Below, one piece after another: positions 1-8,405 of a stretch of 64,000 bases of DNA. The translations under genes and the position numbers were made by a program. Numbering within the stretch: the first letter of the stretch is position 1; each line of letters begins with the position of its first letter. Origin of the DNA: an uncultured Verrucomicrobiae bacterium. Lineage in GTDB: Bacteria > Verrucomicrobiota > Verrucomicrobiia > Limisphaerales > J093. The stretch spans positions 1-64,000 of the forward strand of contig CALFAV010000040.1 of the NCBI GenBank assembly GCA_937946835.1, written 5' to 3'. Under the pieces are notes generated by a model that saw nothing but the letters and a program-made list of their open reading frames with translations, did no database searches and had not been told where the DNA came from.

Positions 1-94
1 ACATGTCTTCGAAACGGCTGATATTCAGTGCAAAGTGAGGGGGCTGAAGTCCCCGCGCAGTGTCCCTTTAAACGGTGTAAGGAATTGCGGGCTG

Positions 95-229
95 GGCCAG
101 ACGCAGTACCGTTACGCCGTGCTGGGCAATGGTCTGCGCACGCTTACCGAAGACGGTCCCTGGGCCAACGACGAGGTGACCGTGACCAACCGCTTCGGTC
201 TCCGCGCCGGGCTGCGCCTCGCCCCGCCA
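95..229 (+). pseudogene. Possible decayed RHS/YD-repeat protein fragment
   Basis: Peptide GQTQYRYAVLGNGLRTLTEDGPWANDEVTVTNRFGLRAGLRLAPP resembles YD-repeat segments (TQYxYxxxG...TEDGPWANDxVT...LRxGL). It has no flanking RHS sequence and runs into repeat-rich DNA. Confidence 0.4.
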
Positions 230-421
230 CACGTTTACCCGGGCCCCGTAGGGGGGCAGCCCAGTATCTTCCACGGCGACTCCCCAGCAGGCGGTGTTGG
301 GGTATTCCGCCGCGGAGAACTTCCGCTCGGGGCAGGTCCGGAGCGGGGGGTCCGGGTGGGCTTGCGGCGCCGGCGCAGCGGCGCTCCACCGGTGGAGAGC
401 CACAACGGGTGCCTTGGTAGG

Positions 422-674
422 GCCGGCTGGAAGCCGGCGCTCCGGCCGGCGGCCGCCATCTTGGCTGCCGTAATGGGCGGCGGCTTGCCGCCAGGGTCCT
501 AGATGCTGGAGGAGGACCGCGCTGCGTCGCGGCCCGGGCCGGCCGGACGCCCGCGCCATCCTCCGTCGGCTGGAAGCCGGCGATACCTGCCTGCGCCAAG
601 CGAAACGCAGCAGGCAGGCGGCAGATTGGTAATCTGCGCTACAGTCGCGTCCGGCTGGAAGCCGGCGCTTCCGG
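422..674. repeat. Cluster of dispersed palindromic intergenic repeats
   Basis: GCCGGCTGGAAGCCGGCGCTCC at ~422, GTCGGCTGGAAGCCGGCGATAC at ~565, GGCAGATTGGTAATCTGCGCTAC at ~620 and GTCCGGCTGGAAGCCGGCGCTTCC at ~649. Related copies recur elsewhere in the window. Confidence 0.85.
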
Positions 675-960
675 CGGCGCGGCGCCCTGTCACGTGATGG
701 AATGCCACCGACGCAGCAGCGCCCTAACCCTGATTGGCCCCCGGCAGGACCGCGCGGTGCCGTGGCCCGGGTAGGCTGAAACCCGGTGGCCCCCGCGAAA
801 GCGGCGGGTACCCCGCCGCACTCCAAACGCTCGCGCGCCTGCGGGAGGGGAGGTAGCCGCCGTCGAACCCGGCCCGCCCCGCGGTGGGACCACGCGGCGG
901 TGTCGCCCGATGCGCCGCCGCGTCCTCGACTTCCCCCGGCCGCTTTGTTACCCAGTGGCC

Positions 961-2037
961 ATGCGACGCAAGTGGCTCAAGGGCGTCACCCGCCTGGTGG
1001 TCAAGCTGGGCACCGGCGTGCTCACCGACGCCCGCAAACAGCCCGATTTCCTGCAACTGGTCCAACTCGTCGCCCAGGTCGCCCGCCAGCGCCAGGCCGG
1101 CCGCGAGGTGGTGCTGGTGACCTCCGGCGCGGTCGGCGCGGGCATGGGGGTGCTGGGGTTGACCCGCCGCCCGAGCCGCCTGCATGAATTGCAGGCCTGC
1201 GCCGCCATCGGCCAGTCCCGCCTCATGGCCATGTACGCCGACCTCTTTGCCAAGTTCGACCTGCACGTCGGCCAGGTGCTCCTCACCCATGCCGACCTCG
1301 AGGATCACGACCGCCATCTCAACGCCCGCAACACACTCCTCACCCTGCTGGCGCGCGGCGTGGTGCCCATCATCAATGAAAACGACGTGGTCTCGGTCGA
1401 GGAATTGCGCTTCGGCGACAATGACCGTCTCTCGGCCCTGGTCGCCAGCCTCCTGCCGGCGCATTTGCTGGTCATCCTGACCTCGGTGGACGGGGTGCTT
1501 GACGGCTTCGGCGGCGCGCAACCGCGGGTCATCCCGCTGGTCGAGCAGGTGGACAGTTCCCTCCAGCAACTGGCCCGGGGCACCCGCAGTGAAACCGCCA
1601 TCGGCGGCATGATCACCAAACTGGAGGCCGCCCGCATTGTCATGCGCGCCGGCATCCCGGCCGTCATTGCCAACGGCCGCAAAGCCGACGTGCTCGAACG
1701 CCTGCTGGCCGGGGAGGAGGAGGGCACCCTCTTTGCCCCGCGCGGGGAACTGCTGCCCAGCCGCAAGCGCTGGATCGCCTTCTTTCACCACCCGCGCGGC
1801 ACGCTGATCGTGGACGAGGGCGCGCGCCGCGCGCTCTGCGAGCAGGGCCGCAGCCTGCTCCGGCCGGGCGTCATCGGCATCGAGGGGAATTTTGCCCGGG
1901 GCGACGTGGTGCGCATCTGTGATGCCGCGGGGCGGGAGTTTGCCCGCGGTCAGGTCGGGTGCGACGCCGCCGCGCTGCGCTCCCCGCCCGGTCCGGACCG
2001 GGAAGTCGTTCACCGCGACCACCTCGTCATTCTGTGA
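961..2037 (+). CDS. proB: Glutamate 5-kinase with C-terminal PUA domain
   Basis: MRRKWLKGVTRLVVKLGTGVLTD...VTSGAVGAGMGVLGL...NENDVVSVEELRFGDNDRLSALVA; C-terminal PUA-like segment GTLIVDEGARRAL. Start chosen at internal ATG 961. Confidence 0.95.
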   Translation: MRRKWLKGVTRLVVKLGTGVLTDARKQPDFLQLVQLVAQVARQRQAGREVVLVTSGAVGAGMGVLGLTRRPSRLHELQACAAIGQSRLMAMYADLFAKFDLHVGQVLLTHADLEDHDRHLNARNTLLTLLARGVVPIINENDVVSVEELRFGDNDRLSALVASLLPAHLLVILTSVDGVLDGFGGAQPRVIPLVEQVDSSLQQLARGTRSETAIGGMITKLEAARIVMRAGIPAVIANGRKADVLERLLAGEEEGTLFAPRGELLPSRKRWIAFFHHPRGTLIVDEGARRALCEQGRSLLRPGVIGIEGNFARGDVVRICDAAGREFARGQVGCDAAALRSPPGPDREVVHRDHLVIL

Positions 2038-2789
2038 AACCCGCCCGCGTGTCCACCGCTCCGGTTTCCCGTGCCGCCCCGCGCGCGGCCGCGCCCGTCC
2101 GCCGTCGCCCGCCGCCCCGTCATCGCCGCGCCGTGGACCGGCTGCTGGCCCTCATGGCCCGGCTGCGCGCGCCGGACGGCTGCCCCTGGGACCGTCGGCA
2201 AACCCATCGCACCCTGCGGTTCCATGCGGTGGAGGAGGTTTATGAACTGCTCGACGCCATCGAGGCGGGAGACGACGCCGAAATGGCCGAGGAACTGGGG
2301 GATCTGCTCCTGCAGGTGGTTTTCCACTGTCAACTGGCCGCCGAGCGCGGCGCCTTCACCTTCGAGACCGTGACCCGCCGGCTTGTGGCCAAGCTCATTC
2401 ACCGCCACCCGCACGTCTTCGGCAACGCCCGCGCCCGCACCGCCGCGGCGGTCTGGGAACAGTGGGACCGCCTCAAACACGCCGAGAAAAAAGGCACCGC
2501 CCGCGAGCGCCATTCCGCACTGGACGGCCTCCCGCGCCATTTGCCCGCCCTGATGCGCGCGCAGAAACTCTGGAAAAAGGCCCGCCGCGCCGGACTGGTT
2601 ATGCCCCCGGCTCCCCCGCCCGGTCCGGCCGGGCGGGCGAACGTGGCGCGCCAGCTTTTTGAACTGGCGGCTTGGTGCCAGGAACGCGGCTGGTCAGCCG
2701 AAGCCCTGCTGCGCGCCGAGGCGCGCCGACGCGAGCGGGCCTGGCGCCGCGCGGAAAGCCGGGGCGCGCCGCGCTCCCGGGCCTCGTGA
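1959..2789 (+). CDS. mazG: MazG family nucleoside triphosphate pyrophosphohydrolase (true start probably ~2040-2130)
   Basis: LMARLRAPDGCPWDRRQTHRTLRFHAVEEVYELLDAIEAGDDAEMAEELGDLLLQVVFHCQLA, the MazG signature. Confidence 0.9.
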   Translation: MRRRRAALPARSGPGSRSPRPPRHSVKPARVSTAPVSRAAPRAAAPVRRRPPPRHRRAVDRLLALMARLRAPDGCPWDRRQTHRTLRFHAVEEVYELLDAIEAGDDAEMAEELGDLLLQVVFHCQLAAERGAFTFETVTRRLVAKLIHRHPHVFGNARARTAAAVWEQWDRLKHAEKKGTARERHSALDGLPRHLPALMRAQKLWKKARRAGLVMPPAPPPGPAGRANVARQLFELAAWCQERGWSAEALLRAEARRRERAWRRAESRGAPRSRAS

Positions 2790-3940
2790 AACCGGATCTG
2801 TCCGCCACCGCCCGACAACCTCTGCGGGTCCTGGGCCTCATGTCCGGGACCAGCCTGGACGGCGTGGATTGTGCCGTGTGCGCCTGCATGCCCGCGCACG
2901 TGGAGTTGATCCGCCACTGGCATGTCCCCTACCCGCGGCGGCTGCGGGCGCGGCTGGATGCGGCCGCCCGCAACGAGGCCACTGCTTGGGAACTGGGGCA
3001 ACTGCACCACGACCTGGGCCGGTTTTATGCCGCGGCGGCCCGGGCCGGTTTGGGGCGTCTGCGCCCGGACGCGGTCGGGCTGCATGGCCAGACGGTGTTT
3101 CACCAGCCGCGCCCGCCCGCAGCCACGCTGCAGATCGGCGAGCCGGCCTGGCTGGCGGAGGCGCTGCGGGTGCCGGTGGTCGGCAATTTCCGCGCGGCGG
3201 ACCTGGCGGCGGGCGGTCAGGGCGCTCCGTTGGCCACGTTGTTTCATCAGGTGGCTTTCGGCCAGCCCGGGGCGTTTGTGTGCGTGAACAATCTGGGCGG
3301 GATCAGCAATGTCACCGCACTGGACTGGCGGCGGCGGGGACCTGCCCCGCGGGTGCGGGCGTTCGACACCGGTCCGGCCAACGTGCTGCTGGACCTGGCC
3401 GCGCGCCACTTCAGTCGCGGCCGGCTGGCCTGCGACCGCGACGGCGCGCTGGCCGCGCAGGGGCGGGTCTGCGAACCGCTGCTGCGCCGCTGGCTGACGC
3501 ATCCGTTCTTCCGGCGGCCCCCGCCCAAGAGCACGGGCCGGGAGCAGTTCGGAGAACCGTTCTGGCGGCGGGCACTGGCCGCGACCGGAACGTACCGACT
3601 TTCCGCGGCCGATGTTTTGGCCACGTTGACCGAACTCACCGCGCGCTCACTGGCGCTGAATTACCGGCTGCACCTGGGCGGCCGGCCGGATCGCGTGGTG
3701 CTGACCGGCGGCGGCGCGGCCAACCCGGAGCTGGTGCGGCGCATCACCGCGGCCCTGAGGGACTGGCATCCGGCGGTGGAGGTGATGGATTCGGCGGCGC
3801 TGGGCTGGCCGCTGGCGGCGGTGGAAGCGGCGGCGTTTGCCCTGCTGGCAGCCCACCGGCTCTGGGAGCTGCCCGGGAATTTGCCCGCCACCACCGGCGC
3901 GCGCCGAGCGGTGCGGCTGGGAACGGTTGCCCGGCCCTGA
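2786..3940 (+). CDS. anmK: Anhydro-N-acetylmuramic acid kinase
   Basis: LRVLGLMSGTSLDGVDCAVC...VGLHGQTVFHQP...NNLGGISNVT...FDTGPANVLLD. In-frame GTG at 2786 overlaps the mazG stop (GTGA). Confidence 0.92.
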   Translation: MKPDLSATARQPLRVLGLMSGTSLDGVDCAVCACMPAHVELIRHWHVPYPRRLRARLDAAARNEATAWELGQLHHDLGRFYAAAARAGLGRLRPDAVGLHGQTVFHQPRPPAATLQIGEPAWLAEALRVPVVGNFRAADLAAGGQGAPLATLFHQVAFGQPGAFVCVNNLGGISNVTALDWRRRGPAPRVRAFDTGPANVLLDLAARHFSRGRLACDRDGALAAQGRVCEPLLRRWLTHPFFRRPPPKSTGREQFGEPFWRRALAATGTYRLSAADVLATLTELTARSLALNYRLHLGGRPDRVVLTGGGAANPELVRRITAALRDWHPAVEVMDSAALGWPLAAVEAAAFALLAAHRLWELPGNLPATTGARRAVRLGTVARP

Positions 3941-3960
3941 AGCGGCTTGGATCGGGCCGT

Positions 3961-4659
3961 TCAGCCGGCGGGCGTGCGATTGGCCGGAGGGGGGGCTGTT
4001 TCGCCGGGCGTTTCGTCGTCTTCGTCCCCCGGCTCGACGCGCGGGTAAATCGCCTCGGGCAGTTCGCCGCGGCGAATCAGCTCCTGCAGGTCGCGGATGA
4101 TGGTGCGGCGGGCCACGCGGAACTGGCGGGCCAGGGCGGAGATGTTGGGGCGCTCGGTCGCGCCGGCCAGCAACTTGCGAATTTCGGTCTGGCGCCGCAG
4201 CCGGTCGGTCGAGCGGCTGAGCAGCTCTTCGACATCCACGCGCTTGGAGCGCTCCAGGGCCTCGAACTGGCGGACAATTTCCGCCTCGCCGCACTGCTCG
4301 ATGGCCGTGGCGACCGTGCGGCGAAGTTCGTTCAAGTCCAGCGGCTTGGTCAGGCAGTAGTGCGCGCGGCGGGGGCCGGTCAACGCGCCGATCTGTTGGT
4401 GCACCTCGAGCGCGCCGGACACCACGATGATCGGCACGTAGGGCAGGAGGTCCTTGAACTCGGGCAGGTAGTCCAGGCCCTTTTCGCGGCGCGCCAACAC
4501 GTGGTCGAGGATGATCACGTCCGGCCGTTCCCGGGGCAGGCGGGCCAGGGCCGCCGAGGCCGTGGTGGCGCGGCTCAGTTCGTAGTCCGCCAACGCCTCC
4601 TCGTAGAGCTCGTAGTGGAGGTCATCATCCTCGATGACGAGGATTTTCTTGCGCGCCAT
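3961..4659 (-). CDS. Response regulator: receiver domain plus C-terminal HTH-like region
   Basis: MARKKILVIEDDDLHYELYEEAL...DVIILDHVL...PIIVVSGAL...CLTKPLDLNEL; C-terminal ISALARQFRVARRTIIRDLQELIRRGELPEAIYPR looks HTH-like. ATG at 4659. Confidence 0.8.
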   Translation of the reverse strand: MARKKILVIEDDDLHYELYEEALADYELSRATTASAALARLPRERPDVIILDHVLARREKGLDYLPEFKDLLPYVPIIVVSGALEVHQQIGALTGPRRAHYCLTKPLDLNELRRTVATAIEQCGEAEIVRQFEALERSKRVDVEELLSRSTDRLRRQTEIRKLLAGATERPNISALARQFRVARRTIIRDLQELIRRGELPEAIYPRVEPGDEDDETPGETAPPPANRTPAG

Positions 4660-4995
4660 GACGTGGAGAACATGGCCGCGGGGGGACGAGGAATCAAGGG
4701 CGGGAGCCGGAGGCTGACCCCGGTCACGACCACTTCGGGCGGCGGAGGCGGGGCACCCTTTCCGTGGTGCAAGCCGGTCCGGTGCGGAGGCGGGCACATA
4801 CCCGAAGGCCGGTCCACCGGCGGCGGGGCGCTTTCGGCGATGCGCTTCGGATTGCCCGCGGATTTCCGGGCTTGGGCGCGGTGTCGGAAACCTGGCGGCC
4901 GCGCAAGAACCCAGGTTATGCCCGGCACGCGCCGGCGGGCCAACGGGACTCGCCCCGCCGGGCCGCCTTTCGTAACCTCTTTCCGAGGTCGTTGC

Positions 4996-5775
4996 ATGAT
5001 CGAGTGGCCAACCATGGCCGGGCTGTGCGGCTTCGCGGCGCTGGCGGGGTGGGTGGACGCCGTGGCCGGCGGAGGCGGTCTGATCCAATTGCCGGCCCTG
5101 TTTCTGCTGCTGCCGCCGGTCGGAGAGACGGGGGTGGCCGCGGTGCTGGGCACGAACAAATTGTCCTCGATCTGCGGCACGGGCATGGCCGTGGGGCAGT
5201 ACACCCGCCGGGTGCGGCTTCCTTGGGGAACGCTGGGGCCGACCGCGGCCGCGGCCCTGGCGTTTTCCCTCCTGGGCGCCCGGGTGGCGGCCGGGCTTGA
5301 CCCCGCGGTGCTGCGGCCGTTGATCCTGGCGCTGCTGGTCGGGGTGGCGGTGTACACCTTTGTTCGGAAGGACCTGGGGCAGCGGCACGCCCCGCGGTTG
5401 GCCGCCGGTCACGAGCGGGCGTGGGGGGTGGTGGTGGGGGCGGCCATTGGCTTTTACGACGGTTTCTTCGGCCCGGGCACGGGCAGTTTCCTGCTCTTCG
5501 CCTTTGTGGGGCTGTTTGGGTTCGATTTTCTCCACGCCTCGGCCAGCGCCAAGGTGGTGAACTTCGCCACGAATCTGTCCGCCGTGGCCTACTTCGCGGC
5601 CACGGACCATGTCCTGTACCGGTACGGCCTGCCGATGGCGGTCTGCAATGTGGCCGGGGCATGGGTGGGCGCCCGCCTGGCGATGGGCAGGGGCAACCGG
5701 TTCGTGCGCGCATTTTTCCTGGCGGTGATGTCCGCTCTGATTCTGCGATTTGGCTGGGAAGTGCTGCGCGCCTGA
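4996..5775 (+). CDS. TauE/SafE family sulfite exporter/permease
   Basis: AGWVDAVAGGGGLIQLPALFL...GTNKLSSICGT...GFYDGFFGPGTGSFL...KVVNFATNLSA, TauE/SafE signatures. Confidence 0.9.
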   Translation: MIEWPTMAGLCGFAALAGWVDAVAGGGGLIQLPALFLLLPPVGETGVAAVLGTNKLSSICGTGMAVGQYTRRVRLPWGTLGPTAAAALAFSLLGARVAAGLDPAVLRPLILALLVGVAVYTFVRKDLGQRHAPRLAAGHERAWGVVVGAAIGFYDGFFGPGTGSFLLFAFVGLFGFDFLHASASAKVVNFATNLSAVAYFAATDHVLYRYGLPMAVCNVAGAWVGARLAMGRGNRFVRAFFLAVMSALILRFGWEVLRA

Positions 5776-5907
5776 CCCGGGCTGAGGCCGGCTCGGGTCG
5801 GCAGGATCCGGTCCGCCAAAATGCCGCTGATAAGTCCGCGCCCAACGAGGCGCTTGACCGGTCCCCCGTTTTTCACCTAAAGAGCGCGCCGCAATATTCA
5901 AAAACAC

Positions 5908-6540
5908 ATGCAAGCCATCAAAACATTCTTCGGGAACGGGCTGGGGATTGGCGTGTTGGTCGCGGGCTTCGCGGCGCAGGCGGCCGTATTCACCTTCGAT
6001 CCGGACGGGCCGGGCATCAACGACGGGGACAACATCAGCAGCTTCTTCAGCGGCGTCATGCTGAGTTCAACCGGCGGCGGCGACGGGTCGGTCTATGCCG
6101 CCTCGCACGGCTTGGCGCCCACCGGGAACCGGGTTTTCGGGTGGAACAACGGCGGCTTCATGGACGAGCACTGGGGTCGCTCGAACGCCCCGGCCTTTGA
6201 GGCCGTGTTCACCGGCTTTTTGGCCAATCAGGTTTCGATTGATTACCTCAGCGACCTGGGTCAGGTGGGCCTGGAAGCCTACGACGCCGCCAACAACCTC
6301 TTGGGCGCGGTGGTCGGCGGTCCGGACTGGGACCCGCAAACCCTCACCTTCAGCACCGGCGGGCCGGACCTGATCAAGCGCATCCGGGTCACCGTGCGGC
6401 ACGTGGGCGGCGCGGATTTTGGCCTGTTGGACCATCTGGTGGTGTACTCGGCCATTCCCGAACCGGGCCAAACGGCCGGGGTGGCGGCACTGGGGCTGGC
6501 CGGGCTGGCGCTGTGGCGCCGACGCTCCCGCCGTAACTGA
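5908..6540 (+). CDS. PEP-CTERM sorting domain-containing secreted protein
   Basis: N-terminal signal peptide; C-terminus AIPEPGQTAGVAALGLAGLALWRRRSRRN (PEP motif, TM, basic tail). Confidence 0.88.
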   Translation: MQAIKTFFGNGLGIGVLVAGFAAQAAVFTFDPDGPGINDGDNISSFFSGVMLSSTGGGDGSVYAASHGLAPTGNRVFGWNNGGFMDEHWGRSNAPAFEAVFTGFLANQVSIDYLSDLGQVGLEAYDAANNLLGAVVGGPDWDPQTLTFSTGGPDLIKRIRVTVRHVGGADFGLLDHLVVYSAIPEPGQTAGVAALGLAGLALWRRRSRRN

Positions 6541-6573
6541 ACGGCTTTAACCCAACCCTCCAACGACTGCCTC

Positions 6574-6602
6574 AGCCACGGTCCGCAAGACCGTGGCTTT
6601 TT
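6574..6602 (+). terminator. Rho-independent terminator
   Basis: AGCCACGGTC-CGCAA-GACCGTGGCT followed by TTTT, just downstream of the PEP-CTERM gene. Confidence 0.85.
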
Positions 6603-6654
6603 GTCCCCAGCGCGGTGAACCCCCGCAGCGGAGAAAGCGCCCGGCACGCGGCCC

Positions 6655-7506
6655 TCAGCTCACAAACTCCAGCTCCGGCGCGCGGGGGATGAACCCCCGC
6701 TCGGCGGCCCGACCCAGGAAACGCCGGATGCTCGCGCGGCCGCGCTCGCCGTAGTCGAGCGTCCAGTGGTTCACGTACATGCCCACGAAGCGATCGGCCA
6801 GCTCCCGTCCCATGGCGCGCGCGTACTGCATGGCGTACTCGACGGCCTCGGCCCGATGGTCCAGCCCAAACCGGATACTGGCCGTCAAAATTTCCGCGAC
6901 CTGCCGGCGCACCTCCGGGGCGTGGCGTCTGTGAATGGCATTGCCCCCGAGCGGCAGGGGCAACCCGTCGTTTTCCCGGCTCCACCACGCGCCCAGGTCC
7001 TCGCACACCACCAGGCCCTCGTTTTGCCAGGTGAGTTGCCCCTCGTGGATGATCAGGCCCGCCTCTGCCCGCCCCGTCTTCACGGCGGCGAAGATTTGGT
7101 CAAACGGCACCACCACGAAGTCGAGTTCCCGCGCCGGCCGGTCCAGCCAGAGCTGAAGGGCGAGAAAGGCGCTGGTCATGACGCCGGGCACGGCGATGCG
7201 TCGGCGCGCCAATTCCGCGCGCCCGAGCCGCTCGCGGGCCACGAGCAACGGGCCGTAGCCGTCGCCCATGCTCGCGCCGCTGGGCAACAGGGCGTACTGG
7301 TCGCCCACGTAGGCGTAGGCATGGAGGCTGATGGCCGTGATGTCCAACTCGCCCCGCATGGCGCGTTCGTTCAAGGTCTGGATGTCCTGCAACACGTGCT
7401 CGAAACGCCAGCCGTGGGTGGGGATTCGGTCCTTCGCCAGTGCGTAAAACATGAAGGCGTCGTCCGGGTCCGGCGAATGCCCGAGCGTCAGGGTCCGATG
7501 CGACAT
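6655..7506 (-). CDS. mqnD: MqnD-type 1,4-dihydroxy-6-naphthoate synthase (futalosine menaquinone pathway)
   Basis: LTLGHSPDPDDAFMFYALAKDRI...HVLQDIQTLNERAMRGELDITAISLHAYAYV...GASMGDGYGP. Confidence 0.9.
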   Translation of the reverse strand: MSHRTLTLGHSPDPDDAFMFYALAKDRIPTHGWRFEHVLQDIQTLNERAMRGELDITAISLHAYAYVGDQYALLPSGASMGDGYGPLLVARERLGRAELARRRIAVPGVMTSAFLALQLWLDRPARELDFVVVPFDQIFAAVKTGRAEAGLIIHEGQLTWQNEGLVVCEDLGAWWSRENDGLPLPLGGNAIHRRHAPEVRRQVAEILTASIRFGLDHRAEAVEYAMQYARAMGRELADRFVGMYVNHWTLDYGERGRASIRRFLGRAAERGFIPRAPELEFVS

Positions 7507-7637
7507 GCGCCCAAAGTAGGGCCGCGCGGCCGGGGGGTCACGGGAGAATTTGGCGCCGTGTCGGGGGTTCGGCCGACCCCGGCGCCAACCGCGGCGGCGC
7601 CCGCGCGGGGCGGGGACGGGCGGGGACCGGGGGCGGC

Positions 7638-8390
7638 TTGTCTCGCCTCCCGGCCGTGCCTATTGTCCGCGCCGTGACCAGGCCCTTGCCGAAGGCTCCC
7701 AAGTCGAATCAACGCAACCACGGCGAATCGTTCGTCTTCGAAGACCCCTGGCGGGTGTTTCGCATCATGGCCGAGTTCGTGGACTCGTTTGAGCAACTGT
7801 CCCGGGTGGGGCCGGCGGTGGCGGTCTTCGGCTCGGCTCGAATGCGCCGCGGGGACAAGTACTACCGGGTGGCCGAGGTGCTGGCGCGGGAACTGGCCCG
7901 CAAGGGCCTGGCGGTGATCACCGGCGGCGGCCCCGGCATCATGGAGGCGGCCAACAAGGGGGCCAGGGCGGGCGGCGGCCTTTCCGTGGGCTTGAACATC
8001 ATCCTGCCCGAGGAACAGAAAAACAACCGGTACGTCACGGTCCCGCTCCAGTTCCGCTACTTCTTCGCGCGCAAGGTGTGCTTCGCCAAGTACAGCCTGG
8101 GCTTTGTCTTTCTGCCCGGTGGGTTCGGCACGCTGGACGAGTTTTTCGAGTTGATCACGTTGCAGCAGACCGAGCGCGTCCCCAAGGCCCCGTTGATCCT
8201 GATCGGGCGGGCCTACTGGCGCGGGTTGTTGCGCTGGCTGCACCGCGCGGTGGAGCAACCGGGCTACATCAGTCGGGAGGACCTGGACCGGGCCACGTTG
8301 TTGGAAGACCCGTACGAAGCGGCCCGCCTGCTGGTCGAGCACTGGAAAGCCCTCGCTGTGCCCGTTCCCGTGGGGAAAGCCTTTGCCTGA
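7638..8390 (+). CDS. TIGR00730/LOG family Rossmann-fold protein (start uncertain)
   Basis: VAVFGSARMRRGDKYYR...VITGGGPGIMEAANKGA...FVFLPGGFGTLDEFFELITLQQT (PGGxGTxxE). Confidence 0.9.
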   Translation: MSRLPAVPIVRAVTRPLPKAPKSNQRNHGESFVFEDPWRVFRIMAEFVDSFEQLSRVGPAVAVFGSARMRRGDKYYRVAEVLARELARKGLAVITGGGPGIMEAANKGARAGGGLSVGLNIILPEEQKNNRYVTVPLQFRYFFARKVCFAKYSLGFVFLPGGFGTLDEFFELITLQQTERVPKAPLILIGRAYWRGLLRWLHRAVEQPGYISREDLDRATLLEDPYEAARLLVEHWKALAVPVPVGKAFA

Positions 8391-8405
8391 GCCGCATCAA
8401 ACGCC

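Noticed and set aside
422-674. CRISPR array
   Set aside because: Repeats are palindromic, irregularly spaced and of different types; no uniform repeat-spacer structure and no cas genes.
2659-5775. 1038-aa ORF
   Set aside because: Only its 3' ~260 codons (TauE/SafE) look like protein; the rest runs out of frame through anmK and antisense to the response regulator.
3961-5913. 650-aa minus-strand ORF
   Set aside because: The real gene starts at 4659; the upstream part is antisense to the TauE/SafE gene.
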